Source of the DNA: Bacillota bacterium
GTDB lineage: Bacteria; Bacillota; Sulfobacillia; Sulfobacillales; Sulfobacillaceae
Direction of reading: 5' to 3'
DNA: 40,405 nt
Assembly (NCBI GenBank): GCA_023475835.1
Contig: JAMCVM010000209.1
Location: forward strand, 1-40,405
Shown here: positions 1 through 8,829 of the stretch, piece after piece
Layout of the letters: each line of letters opens with the position of its first letter
How positions within the stretch are numbered: the stretch's first letter is position 1
Translations under genes and position numbers: made by a program
Notes under the pieces: model-generated
Told to the model about the DNA's origin: nothing
The model's database searches: none
What the model saw: only the letters and a program-made list of their open reading frames with translations

Positions 1-995
1 TCACCGCCTGCCTGACGTGAACTCACTTTTTCGATTGGGGAACGTATTCGGTGCCAATTTTTCGGGATTCGCCATCAAAATCGCCTCCTGGGAGTTTGGT
101 GCCAGACGCCAGAGTCCGATGAAGTGAGATCGGCTGCACTTACTATGATGGCACAGAGGAAAGTGGAATACCAGCCCCCCGGCGGTTAATTTTTTGACCC
201 AGGCCTGGAACCCCTTGCCTAGCAAGGGGTAGCAATATCATGCTTCAGAGCTGGCCTGTATGCGAGAATTTGTTTTGCGCATTCTCGAATGCGGTACCCA
301 GAGGCACTTCCAAATTATGTTCTTCAGATCTGGCTAAAAATACATATCAAAAGGTTGGCTTTTCAGCGAATAAAATGGCGAAAATCTCGGACTTACTAGC
401 CACCATCGTCTGATATTCGCTGATCCCAGTCGCACCGCGTTCCTAACCAAGTCTGTTTTAGCAAGATGCCCTCCCCCCTCTTATTTGGTCGCAACCGCGC
501 CGGCATGGCATTGGACAATCGTCAGCATGAAGGGATATGGAGAAGGGGAGGATCCAGGGAACACGATACGCTGACACAAGAAGAAATTGTGGCTATGTCG
601 CAAGCCAATTGTTCCCCCGGACCGGACTACTACGATCAAGAGACCGCTCGCCAAATTTTGGACCGGGCGCATCCGTCCTCCGATGCAGACAGCATCGAGG
701 ACCCATCGTCTCTAAATGGTCCCCGAATTCGCGGCCTCAAAGAGGGAGGCTTGGGAAAACCGCAAAATTCCAACCTACGAGGTTTGCACTTCACTAAATT
801 CTCCACCTTCTCCCCCGTACACTCACGCTTCGTGACTGGCCAATGCCTAGGAGCCTGGTGCGAAACCCAAAAAACCATGTTTCAGGGACCCCAACCACGC
901 GGGTTTCAGGGTTCTCGATCCGGTGTTTTGGGACTTATGCACCAGGTCTCTAGCCCTCCTGCCCCCTAAGCTGGGGGCTTGGGGCTCTGGCCCGG
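1..995. other. Gene-poor left end
   Basis: No convincing gene is seen in this stretch. The open frames here have no ribosome binding site in a usual position and no recognisable domain; their composition looks like non-coding sequence. Bases 1-22 are identical to 1842-1863 inside the adaptor pseudogene. A 9-bp stem with a 3-base loop lies at 210-230 and a 6-bp GC stem at 961-978, just past the adaptor stop, but neither is followed by a T run. The stretch could be decayed intergenic DNA. Confidence 0.5.
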
Positions 996-2091
996 TCAGA
1001 ACCCGCTGAATCCTCCTCCACCTCCAACCCCTGCACCACCGCCAAAACCGCCATACTCTCCCGAACGTCCGGCCAATCCTCCGAAGCTTGGCAACACGTC
1101 AACAGTCACTTTGGCCGTGGTTGTCCCCACGTTCGGCGCCAAGATAGACTCTCCCTGACGTAACCCCTGAGTCACCAGCACCGAATTCGTACTCGTCAAT
1201 CCCAAATGCACCGGGACCATCTGTGTCCAGAGCCTAACCGGACACCCCATCCAGATCCCATCGTGTGCACCGCATCCACCGGCACCACCAGTCCTGATTC
1301 CGACCGGTTTCGACTTCCAGCTCGACTGACATCCCGAGCCAAGGCCTTGCCTCACCCGACCCAATCCGCAAGGTCACCGATACCGGGTACGTCACCGAAC
1401 TCGATGAAGAAGATGATGAGGTGCTTGGAACATCACTAATTGCCGAGACCACCCCGTGGTAGCGGTATCCGGGTTCGCCCTGAGTCCCCATAGTGACCTT
1501 TTCGCCCACGTGTACCGCATGAATGTCCATTTCTGACACGTCGTCCAATACTGAAGCTTTTTTCACGTTCGCTACTGTAATCGACAGAGGCGACCCTGCC
1601 GTCACCACCGCCTGCGTGGCCACGGCGGCCCCCGCCGCGCCACCAAATCCACTCCGGCCAAAATGTCCGCCAAACGATGCCCCCGCACTAACCGTGGAAC
1701 TCGGGGGTGCTGAGGTCGAGGTCGAGCTAGAGGTCGCCGGCACCAAGTCACCGGCATCTAATGCCGAAGCCACCACCCGTCCAGCAAAAGGAACGGTGAT
1801 GGTAGCGCCGTTGGCCATGGTCGCCAACGTTTGCCCAGATTTCACCGCCTGCCTGACGTGAACGGCCACACTAGACACCGTCGTGGGATTACCGCTGTAT
1901 TGCAGCGTCACTGATTGATTCGAGACCACACTTCCTGCCATGGCCAATGTATGAGCCACCGTACCGCGGTTGACAGTAACCGCCTCTACGGTCTTCGCTT
2001 CGACCGACTGCGGCGCGTTAAGTGCCGTCATACCCCAAATTCCTGCCATAATCAACACGATTCCGCCGCTGGCCGCGTACTGTCGTTTCAT
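996..2091 (-). pseudogene. HlyD/MacA-like efflux adaptor, two frameshifts
   Basis: Periplasmic-adaptor-like (membrane fusion) protein that would pair with the MacB-type transporter encoded just upstream. The start at 2091 has AAGGGAG seven bases ahead. An N-terminal signal/TM segment is followed by a lipoyl-type half motif (VAVHVRQAV ... GQTLATMANG) and a barrel segment. The first frame runs to a stop at 1234, but the expected continuation (LVVPVDAVHTMGSG) lies in a second frame. The remainder (QMVPVHLGLTSTNSVLVTQG, then a Gly-rich end) lies in a third frame closing at 996. All three frames are needed, which implies two single-base losses near 1290-1300 and 1215-1240. It is either a decayed gene or carries sequencing errors. 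Gly-rich and Ser-rich inserts are unusual for the family. Confidence 0.8.
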
Positions 2092-2222
2092 TTCACCACT
2101 CCCTTGCTCACATCAATCCTCTCGAGAACACCATAGCCACGACTATCACCGCATGCCGCCTGACCTTCATCCCGAAGTTCTCCCCTTGCTGTTTGGCTCC
2201 ACACTTTGTCAGCGGCTATGGT

Positions 2223-3446
2223 TCACTCCACCCGCAAGGCATCTACGGGACGCAGGCCCGCGGCGCGATTGGCTGGCCAGAGTCCGAAGACCAAACCCAC
2301 TGCCAACGCGAAAGCAAATGCCAGCAATGCAATCCCGGTATGAAAGCTGGGCTGATAGCCAAAGCTCTTGCTGAGCAGCACCGAGGCGGCTGCTCCTGAA
2401 CCAACCCCCAACAGGCCGCCAATTCCAGACAGGACTAATGCTTCGATTAAAAACTGTCCTAAAATGGCACCTCGCGACGCGCCAACGGCCTTTCTAATTC
2501 CAATCTCACGAGTGCGCTCACTAACCGACACCAGCATGATATTCATAATACCGATACCGCCTACAATTAAGGAAATCCCGGCAACGCCAGCCAACAGCAA
2601 AGTCAGAGAATTCTGTACCGAGGTCAAGGTGGAAAGAATTTGCGATTGCGCGGTGACCGAAAAGTTCTGGCTGGTGCCGATCCAGCTTAACAACTTTTGA
2701 TCGAGGCGTGAGATCACGGCGGTCACATTGCTTTGACTTTTGGCCGAAAGATAGACCGTGGAAAGCGAGGTGCTGCCTAAGAGGCTTTCGGCCCGATCAA
2801 TCGGAATGGCCGCGAAGCTATCCTCACTCTGACCCAAGCTGGTCCCTTTATTGGCTAAGACTCCTACCACTTCAAAGGGCACGCCGTTCACAGTGACGGT
2901 GTCTCCCACCGGGTTGATGGCTCCGAATAGTGTCTGAGCTTCGGTAGACCTCAAGACGATGACGTTTTCTCCGTCCGTTTCGTCCAAAGGCGTTAAGAAA
3001 CGACCTTCCTGCAGCTTGTAGTTCATGATGTTCTGATAGGCGGGCGTTGTCCCTACCAACCCGACACTAGCGGTAGTAGTCCCCACACCCAGCGTTCCCG
3101 ACCCTTCCACGACCGGTGCTACCCCGACCACCCTGGCAATATTCCCTAACTTTTGCGCCTCATTGAGGGTAAGATTGGGCGGAGGAGCCAATGAGGTATC
3201 GCTCACGGTCGTGGCTCCGCCAAGCCTACCAAAACTTTCACCGACACCGGTCCCTACATCGACCACTAACAGATTGGATCCCAGACCCTCAATGTTTTTG
3301 GTCACTGAACTACTGGCTCCATGACCCAGCGTCACCAACGTGATGACTGCACCTACGCCAATGATGATGCCCAGCATGGTGAGAATGGAGCGCAGCTTTT
3401 GTTCCCAAACTGCACGCAGGGCAACCCCAATCGATTGGCTGATCAT
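2223..3446 (-). CDS. MacB/FtsX-type ABC transporter permease
   Basis: Membrane subunit of a MacB-like ABC transporter, which in this family couples cytoplasmic ATP hydrolysis to export of peptides, lipoproteins or drugs. The 407 residues show the family order: one N-terminal TM helix (about 20-42), a large extracytoplasmic MacB_PCD domain (45-240), then three C-terminal TM helices (about 275-305, 330-352, 365-395). The conserved motif SERTREIGIRKAVGAS sits between TM2 and TM3. The start ATG overlaps the ATPase stop as ATGA (3443-3446), so the two subunits are translationally coupled. No frameshift is seen. The gene lies between two broken adaptor genes, so the transporter may now work without its adaptors if those lesions are real. 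Confidence 0.93.
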   Translation of the reverse strand: MISQSIGVALRAVWEQKLRSILTMLGIIIGVGAVITLVTLGHGASSSVTKNIEGLGSNLLVVDVGTGVGESFGRLGGATTVSDTSLAPPPNLTLNEAQKLGNIARVVGVAPVVEGSGTLGVGTTTASVGLVGTTPAYQNIMNYKLQEGRFLTPLDETDGENVIVLRSTEAQTLFGAINPVGDTVTVNGVPFEVVGVLANKGTSLGQSEDSFAAIPIDRAESLLGSTSLSTVYLSAKSQSNVTAVISRLDQKLLSWIGTSQNFSVTAQSQILSTLTSVQNSLTLLLAGVAGISLIVGGIGIMNIMLVSVSERTREIGIRKAVGASRGAILGQFLIEALVLSGIGGLLGVGSGAAASVLLSKSFGYQPSFHTGIALLAFAFALAVGLVFGLWPANRAAGLRPVDALRVE

Positions 3447-4132
3447 GCTGTCACCTTCCTATCTTCCACGACCGTGCCGTCGTGAATCGCCACGATGCGC
3501 TGACTGCGACTAGCGACTGCGGGATCGTGAGTAATCACCAAAAAGGTTCGTCCCTCGGCGTTCAGTTCCGCGAACAAGTCCAAGATCTCTTCACCAGAAT
3601 GACTGTCGAGGTTTCCTGTCGGTTCATCCGCTAGAATTAAGGGCGCATCGGCCACGAGCGCCCGGGCAATGGCCACTCGCTGTTGCTGCCCTCCGGAAAG
3701 TTGATGGGGTCGGTGATGCCTGCGTTCTCTCAACCCCACTCGTTCCAATGCCGCCTCCGCACGTTCCTTTTGCTGAGTCACCGGGATACCTTGGTACATC
3801 AACGGCAAACTCACATTTTCGACCGCGTTTAAACTAGGCAGTAAGTTGAAACTCTGAAAAATGAACCCGATGCTCTGCCGACGGACTTGACTCAGTGCAG
3901 CCTCGCTCAATCCGGTCAAATCCCGGCCGTCGAGAACATACCGGCCTTGGCTGGGAACATCCAAACAGCCTAAGATGTGCATCAATGTCGATTTTCCGGA
4001 GCCTGATGGACCGATGACGCTTAAATATTGGCCGCTGGGAACCGACAGCGAGATCTGGTGCAGTATCTGTAACTCTTCACCGGCCATTCGGTACGACTTG
4101 CTTAGACGCTCCAACTCGATAAACTGGTCCAT
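3443..4132 (-). CDS. MacB-type ABC transporter ATPase
   Basis: Cytoplasmic nucleotide-binding subunit (229 residues, normal for the LolD/MacB/SalX group) that drives the neighbouring FtsX-type permease. Visible motifs are Walker [11 protein letters not shown]-loop [10 protein letters not shown], signature [15 protein letters not shown], Walker [13 protein letters not shown] and the switch histidine in VITHDP. The ATG at 4132 is preferred over an upstream in-frame ATG (4168) because AAAGGA lies 7-8 bases before it and the extra residues would overlap the preceding adaptor gene. It sits 16 bases after the adaptor stop and overlaps the permease start by 4 bases, a tight operon. It looks intact. 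Confidence 0.94.
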   Translation of the reverse strand: MDQFIELERLSKSYRMAGEELQILHQISLSVPSGQYLSVIGPSGSGKSTLMHILGCLDVPSQGRYVLDGRDLTGLSEAALSQVRRQSIGFIFQSFNLLPSLNAVENVSLPLMYQGIPVTQQKERAEAALERVGLRERRHHRPHQLSGGQQQRVAIARALVADAPLILADEPTGNLDSHSGEEILDLFAELNAEGRTFLVITHDPAVASRSQRIVAIHDGTVVEDRKVTA

Positions 4133-4148
4133 CGCCCTATCCTTTCTT

Positions 4149-5157
4149 CTAGCCACCGACACCGCCAAAACGTACCGCTCCCGGGGTCGTGGTGGTCGTG
4201 CTGGTTGCGGCCGGGTTGGCCACTAGGACCTGTTTAGATCCATCCAATCCGGACAGAATCTGCGTGTCCGTACCATTCGAGAGGCCTACGGTCACCGTAA
4301 CCGAAACCGGAATCGTCTTATCGACCTTGGCCGCTTCCGAACGAAACGCACTAGCCCCAGAAGAACTACCAAAACCGCCACCTCCGCCAAATCCGCCGCT
4401 CCCGAAAGGTGAACTAAGTTCAGGCAAGGGTGATCGCGGAATCATGATTTCGTCGATACCGTTGATGTTTTCGATGGCCGAAGTTGGCACATAGGTGGCG
4501 TCGCTCAAGGACCCGATATCTATCGTCGCACTGACACTCATTCCCAACAAAATGCCAGTGGGATTCGTGACCTGCAAGGTGACGGGATAACTGACGGCAT
4601 CGGACGATGACGTGCTCAGTTGTCCCACCGCGGTCACAGTGCCATCGAACGTTTTCCCAGGCAAGGCCGAAACTGTGAGCTTCGCACTCTGACCGACTTT
4701 GACTTGGGTCACTTCTTGTTCGGGCACGGTGATATTGGCATAGAGGGTCTTCATATCAGCAACTGTGACCACCGTCTGCCCTGCACTGACGTAATCCCCA
4801 CCGACAACATTTACGCCGACCACCGTACCGGCAATAGGGGCGGTCATCGTCGTGCCGTTGGCCATCGTAGCCATCGTTGCCCCTGGCCACTACTTGACCC
4901 AGATGCACCGCCACTGAGGAAATAGCCCCTTGCGCCGGGGCCTCGATGGTCGCCTGGTTAGCCGCCCCAATCGAGCCGGTACCAGTCGCCGTCCCTTCAA
5001 AGGAGCCGGTTTCCACCGATTCGGCTAGATACTGCGCTACGGCCGTAGTTTTGGCTTTGGAAGCTGCCATCACCCGTGGCACAATAATGACTGCGGCCAC
5101 GAGGACAACCACAACCCCTCCTACCCAGTACACCCACTTCCGCATCTTCTTAATCAT
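4149..5157 (-). pseudogene. HlyD/MacA-like efflux adaptor, one frameshift
   Basis: First gene of the efflux operon. The ATG at 5157 has AAGGAG six bases upstream. It encodes an N-terminal TM anchor (WVYWVGGVVVVLVAAVIIV), a short hairpin region, the lipoyl half motif (SSVAVHLGQVVA), then TMANGTTMTAPIAGTVVGV and the barrel segments, and a Gly/Phe-rich segment near the end. The frame breaks at a run of four C (plus strand 4880-4883): the upstream frame continues into nonsense while the rest of the domain reads in another frame to the stop at 4149. One base inserted, or two lost, explains it. Alignment with the sister adaptor at 996-2091 fits a two-base loss without a gap. It could be a real lesion, a homopolymer sequencing error or, less likely, recoding. 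Confidence 0.8.
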
Positions 5158-5261
5158 CGTTGGCTCCTTCACTGATTGCGTGGTGACACCGATCTAAATG
5201 AGAAATTGATGAGAACAAGTTCGAACTGGTCCCAGCCTAGTCGACAATGGTTTCCAAACCT

Positions 5262-5290
5262 TTGCGTCGACGCGAAAAAAATTTTATGAT
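5262..5290 (+). promoter_or_regulatory. Sigma-A-like promoter of G1 peptidase gene, with palindrome
   Basis: TTGCGT (5262-5267) and TATGAT (5285-5290) are separated by exactly 17 bases, upstream of the peptidase gene, which would give a leader of about 90 bases. The perfect 10-base palindrome GCGTCGACGC (5264-5273) overlaps the -35 box and spacer, so a regulator could bind there. Read by eye; no transcript data. Confidence 0.55.
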
Positions 5291-5389
5291 GTTGCCGTAT
5301 TCTTCCGCGGTTGGCAATACCCCCGAAACAATTTCTCGATATAACTAAGGCGAACCGATTCAATTTTGACCGAAAGGAAGGACGTTACA

Positions 5390-6664
5390 ATGCGAGCAAT
5401 GATACGGATGGGGATGGCGTTGGCAGGGCTAACTGGGATGTCGCTATGGATGGCGGGACCGACTGCGGCTGCAGTAGCGAGTTCCCAGTTTGCTACGACC
5501 AATCAAGTAGCTTCGACCAAGTCCAGTGCGCATTCCTTAGCTTTGGCCTCGAACACTCTCATTTCGGTGGCCACCTCGAGCAAGTCGAGTGGCACCGCTC
5601 TTCCTATCACCAACTCGGCCTCGAGTAACTGGGCCGGGCTGTCGACGACCAACGTTTCTACCACGTCTGTCAAAGCCAGCTGGGTCGTACCGAATTGGAG
5701 TAATGCTCAGCCTGGAAGTTCAGTCGGTAACTGGATCGGCCTCGGAGGCTCGACCAGCAAACATCTGATCCAAATTGGAACCGTCACTACCACGAATAAC
5801 CAAGGTCAAGCGGTCACCCAAGCTTTTTGGGAGCAACTGCCTAATGACGCGACCATGGGGGTAACTATTCCCGCTGGAACGAAAGTGACTGCAAAAATTG
5901 TTCCCGCAGGCACCGACGTCTGGAAGCTGGAACTGGTCAACTTCACCACCGGGGCTGTCTTGATGCAAAAAACGCTCACCTTAAGCGCCAGTCAAGCCAA
6001 GGGAATCGAAACCTCAGCCGACATCATTACCGAGGACATTACCGGATCCAATGGTCTCATTCCATTGGCTCCTTTTAACCAAACGACGTTTACTGGGGTG
6101 CATGTTAACAATACAGCGCTCGAAAACATGCCCATCACTGAACTTACCGGGGACGTGTTGGCCGATCAATTCGGCCAGGAGGTCGCTGCGCCTTACTACT
6201 CGACGTCGAAACCTAATGCGATGACCGTAGAGCAAACGGCGACCATGACTTCCGTTCCCACCCAGGTCAACTTCCCTGGCGGTGGGGGTTATGGTGATGG
6301 GGGCGGTTACGGCGGCGGGAATGGCTATGGTGGCATCGGCGGATTCGGCGGATTCGGCGGCGGGAATGGCTATGGTGGCATCGGCGGATTCGGCGGATTT
6401 GGCGGCGGGAATGGCTATGGTAGCATCGGCGGATTCGGCGGATTCGGCGGCGGGAATGGCTATGGTGGCATCGGCGGATTCGGCATTGGAATTAGTGGCG
6501 GGCTTGGCCAGGGGTTTAGCATCGGCATTAGCAGCGGTGGGCTAGGGAGCGGACTGGGCTCTGGATCTGGATCCGGACGCGGCGGCGTCTACAGTAACGT
6601 CGGCGGTTCTGGTGTGAACTACGCCTCGAACAACGGTGGCTACTATGTTGAGATTATTCCCTAG
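5390..6664 (+). CDS. Secreted G1 (eqolisin-like) glutamic peptidase with Gly-rich tail
   Basis: Predicted extracellular endopeptidase of family G1, which uses a Gln/Glu pair and works at acid pH. The ATG at 5390 follows AAAGGAAGG with good spacing; an upstream TTG lacks this. A signal peptide (residues 1-30, ending near TAAAVA) leads into a Ser/Thr-rich propeptide-like stretch. The catalytic core begins at SSNWAGL (about 79), with WIGLGG, LIQIGT (candidate Gln128), QAFWEQLP and ADIITEDI (candidate Glu215), then PLAPFNQTTFTGV. The family motif normally reads AEW-I-x-E; here the first Glu is Asp. The core is followed from about residue 287 by a Gly/Tyr/Phe/Ile tail, partly built from four copies of a 15-residue unit, not usual for G1 enzymes. 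It may serve in surface binding. A strong terminator follows. Confidence 0.82.
   Translation: MRAMIRMGMALAGLTGMSLWMAGPTAAAVASSQFATTNQVASTKSSAHSLALASNTLISVATSSKSSGTALPITNSASSNWAGLSTTNVSTTSVKASWVVPNWSNAQPGSSVGNWIGLGGSTSKHLIQIGTVTTTNNQGQAVTQAFWEQLPNDATMGVTIPAGTKVTAKIVPAGTDVWKLELVNFTTGAVLMQKTLTLSASQAKGIETSADIITEDITGSNGLIPLAPFNQTTFTGVHVNNTALENMPITELTGDVLADQFGQEVAAPYYSTSKPNAMTVEQTATMTSVPTQVNFPGGGGYGDGGGYGGGNGYGGIGGFGGFGGGNGYGGIGGFGGFGGGNGYGSIGGFGGFGGGNGYGGIGGFGIGISGGLGQGFSIGISSGGLGSGLGSGSGSGRGGVYSNVGGSGVNYASNNGGYYVEIIP
6317..6489 (+). repeat. 45-bp tandem repeat, four copies, coding
   Basis: Copies start at 6317, 6362, 6407 and 6452, each 45 bases apart, encoding GGNGYGGIGGFGGFG-type units. The copies are almost identical even at silent positions (one TTC/TTT change, one Gly-to-Ser change in copy three). 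The last copy is incomplete. This suggests recent expansion by slippage or unequal exchange. Confidence 0.9.
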
Positions 6665-6757
6665 CCACATATCGCTGTGGCACTTTCGAGAGTCGAATGG
6701 TAAACCTAGACTGGATACATCGTTTCCCCAAAAGAGTCGCTACCATCCTCTCGCTAA

Positions 6758-6807
6758 AACATCACGGTGGACTCCAACAGGAAGATCCGCCGTGATGTTC
6801 CTTTTTT
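6758..6807 (+). terminator. Rho-independent terminator after G1 peptidase
   Basis: Left arm 6758-6771 pairs with 6786-6799 over 14 bases with a single G-T pair, then CC and six T (6802-6807). A textbook intrinsic terminator about 95 bases after the peptidase stop. Confidence 0.9.
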
Positions 6808-6863
6808 CGCAACCACGCTTTCTATGCTATCTTTGAGTAGTGCAACCTATGGGACCGGTGTTG

Positions 6864-7805
6864 TCAGCTATAAGAGACGTCCCGTTTGACAAAAATCCAC
6901 CAGGAGAGACCCAACATGACGATGAAGTAGGCAATCATCATCTCAATGGAAAATCCAAGCGTCATCCCCGCAATGCGTGGTCCACCAACGAAATATTGAG
7001 TCAAATTGGTGTTGGCAAATAAAATGTATTTTACCCAAGAAAATCGACTCAAGGCTTCTACCAACGTGCTTCCTACCAAAAAAGTGAGGATGGCGACGGT
7101 GATGGAAAGCGCACTGCTGCGAAAAATGGTCGACAACATGAAGGCAATCGTGGCGGTCACGATCATTTCTACTAAGAAGAATCCATAGGTCATCAATAGG
7201 TAGGCGATCACGCCCATCTGTTCGACCTGTCCGGTCGCGTTTACGTACGTCGTTGGTGCCCCGGCACCTTGTACTCCAAACACGGCCGCACCGATGGCAA
7301 TCGAAAAAACCACCAGAACGAGAGTGGTGGCTAGGCCAAACAGTAGGGTCGCCAGGTACTTCGACACCAAAATACGGGTGCGGGTGGCGGTTTGGGTCAA
7401 AAGCATCTTAATCGTACCGGTGGCGTATTCACTCGCCACGATATCGCCAGCAATGACCAAGATGAAAGCCATGGCTAACACGTCTAAGTTTGCTGCCGTA
7501 CTCGCGAACTTCCAGGCATCAGTACGAAACGGATCAAGGTTATGCTTGAGATCGTACCGATCACTTAGCAGTTGTTCACGTAGTTGCTGCATCGACGCTC
7601 GCGGAAGCCCCTTGGTATGAGTCAATGCGGTCTGTAGACTCTGAACATTGGTGATTAGTTGCGGCCTCCAGGCTCCAACGTGAGGCTGACTGCTCAACGT
7701 CGTCCAAGCCACCAGGCCGATGGCCACTACGAGAAGAGCCCATAATATCCAGGTTCGGCTTCTTAGATAGATCTTGAGGTTTTCGTTTATGAGGAGATTA
7801 ATCAA
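6864..7805 (-). CDS. ABC-2 type transporter permease
   Basis: Membrane subunit (313 residues) of an ABC-2 exporter, of the kind found in NatB, BcrB or LytM-type systems. About six TM helices are visible: 18-36, 115-135, 155-180, 205-235, 240-262 and 285-305, with a polar stretch between the first two that contains DPFRTDAWKFAS. The motif ASEYATGTIKMLLTQTATR after TM2 is typical of these permeases. Translation most likely starts at a TTG (7805) with AGGAGG eight bases upstream, inside the 3' end of the ATPase gene (8-base overlap), so the two are coupled. Substrate unknown; this class exports ions, antibiotics or lipids and often gives self-protection. Confidence 0.88.
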   Translation of the reverse strand: MINLLINENLKIYLRSRTWILWALLVVAIGLVAWTTLSSQPHVGAWRPQLITNVQSLQTALTHTKGLPRASMQQLREQLLSDRYDLKHNLDPFRTDAWKFASTAANLDVLAMAFILVIAGDIVASEYATGTIKMLLTQTATRTRILVSKYLATLLFGLATTLVLVVFSIAIGAAVFGVQGAGAPTTYVNATGQVEQMGVIAYLLMTYGFFLVEMIVTATIAFMLSTIFRSSALSITVAILTFLVGSTLVEALSRFSWVKYILFANTNLTQYFVGGPRIAGMTLGFSIEMMIAYFIVMLGLSWWIFVKRDVSYS

Positions 7806-8727
7806 CCGAACGCCCTCCTGTCATCGCCAGGAACTGATCCTCAAGGCTGCGTTTTAGCGCGCGCACGCCATAGACTTTGGCTCCCGCGCCGACCAGTGCC
7901 GCCACTAGCTCGGGAATCTGCTCTCGACTTAAGGTCAGCACTAATTCGTTGTCTCGGGTCGTCACCTCAATCCCTTCAAATCGCGCAGCAATGACCGCGT
8001 TCGCCGCACTCGCGTCATCTACGTCGAGGCTTACTTCTGATACGCCGTCCGCAGTCGCCGCGATTTCTCCCATAGTTTGAATATCGACCAGCTTCCCCGA
8101 CTGAATAATGGCCACGCGATCACACATTAATTCCATCTCGGACAAAAGGTGGCTGGAAACGACTACGGTCAGACCCTCGCTCTGAGCCAGTCGCCTGAGA
8201 TAGTCGCGCAACTCGCGAATGCCAGCCGGATCCAGACCGTTGGTCGGCTCATCTAAGAGCAACACATCAGGCCGTCGCAGCAGGGCCTGCGCCAATCCCA
8301 AACGCTGGCGCATGCCTAGCGAATAAGTATTTACGCGGTCATTGATTCTAGCCTCGAGGCCGACCTGTTGCACGACTTCCTCGATACGGGCTTCGGTCAC
8401 TCCTTGACACATGCGAGCAAAGTGGCGAAGATTTTGACGTCCGCTAAGAAACCCATACATCTCCGGGCTTTCCACAATGGCTCCCACGTGTTGCATCGCT
8501 TGTTGAAAATGTTTGGCGACATCAAGTCCGTTAATCTCTACGGTACCCGATGACGCCGCGATTAAACCGACCATCATCCGTATCGTGGTCGTTTTGCCAG
8601 CGCCGTTGGGTCCCAACAGGCCAAAAACCTCGCCTGCTGGAATTTGGAAGGATAAGTCGTCGACAATCGCCTTGCTCCCAATTCGTTTGGTTAAATGCGC
8701 AATTTCTACCCGTGGTGCCAAAGTCAT
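7798..8727 (-). CDS. ABC-2 type transporter ATPase
   Basis: ATP-binding subunit (309 residues) of the exporter whose permease follows. Motifs: Walker A LLGPNGAGKTTT, Q-loop region IVESPEMYGFLSG, signature YSLGMRQRLGLAQAL, Walker B VLLLDEPTNGLDP and switch His in VVSSHLLSEM. After the ATPase core a C-terminal domain of about 80 residues (SEVSLDVDDASAANAVIAA) follows the DUF4162-like pattern of NatA/BcrA proteins. The start at 8727 is chosen because GAGGG lies seven bases before it; an ATG six bases upstream would abut the GAGGG, and the long N-terminal extension to 8820 lacks family similarity. The neighbouring permease overlaps its end. Confidence 0.92.
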   Translation of the reverse strand: MTLAPRVEIAHLTKRIGSKAIVDDLSFQIPAGEVFGLLGPNGAGKTTTIRMMVGLIAASSGTVEINGLDVAKHFQQAMQHVGAIVESPEMYGFLSGRQNLRHFARMCQGVTEARIEEVVQQVGLEARINDRVNTYSLGMRQRLGLAQALLRRPDVLLLDEPTNGLDPAGIRELRDYLRRLAQSEGLTVVVSSHLLSEMELMCDRVAIIQSGKLVDIQTMGEIAATADGVSEVSLDVDDASAANAVIAARFEGIEVTTRDNELVLTLSREQIPELVAALVGAGAKVYGVRALKRSLEDQFLAMTGGRSVD

Positions 8728-8829
8728 CCGCATCCCTCGTTTCTTAACTTGATATTTTCTGGATAATTTTAGGTAAAATCCACCCGATTCTACCATTTCA
8801 CATTCGCTTGATTTCGTCAAGAGTGTGAG

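Noticed and set aside
1-225. 74-codon minus-strand open frame at the left edge
   Set aside because: No Shine-Dalgarno site, no known domain and odd composition; the start is internal to a hairpin. Its last codons coincide with the 22-base repeat in another frame.
210-230. Intrinsic terminator at the 9-bp stem
   Set aside because: No T run on either strand after the stem.
466-969. 167-codon plus-strand frame as a gene
   Set aside because: No ribosome binding site or domain; several frames are open here by chance and no homology is apparent.
4870-4890. Programmed frameshift in adaptor A
   Set aside because: A G4 run alone is weak evidence, no stimulatory structure was identified, and the sister adaptor also carries lesions; decay or sequence error is simpler.
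6282-6545. Met-Ala-Ser-Ala repeat frame
   Set aside because: It is the alternate frame of the Gly-rich repeats of the peptidase gene.
8750-8820. TTGACG as the -35 of the ABC-2 operon
   Set aside because: The nearest good -10 (TAGAAT) is 22 bases away, too far for a normal sigma-A promoter.
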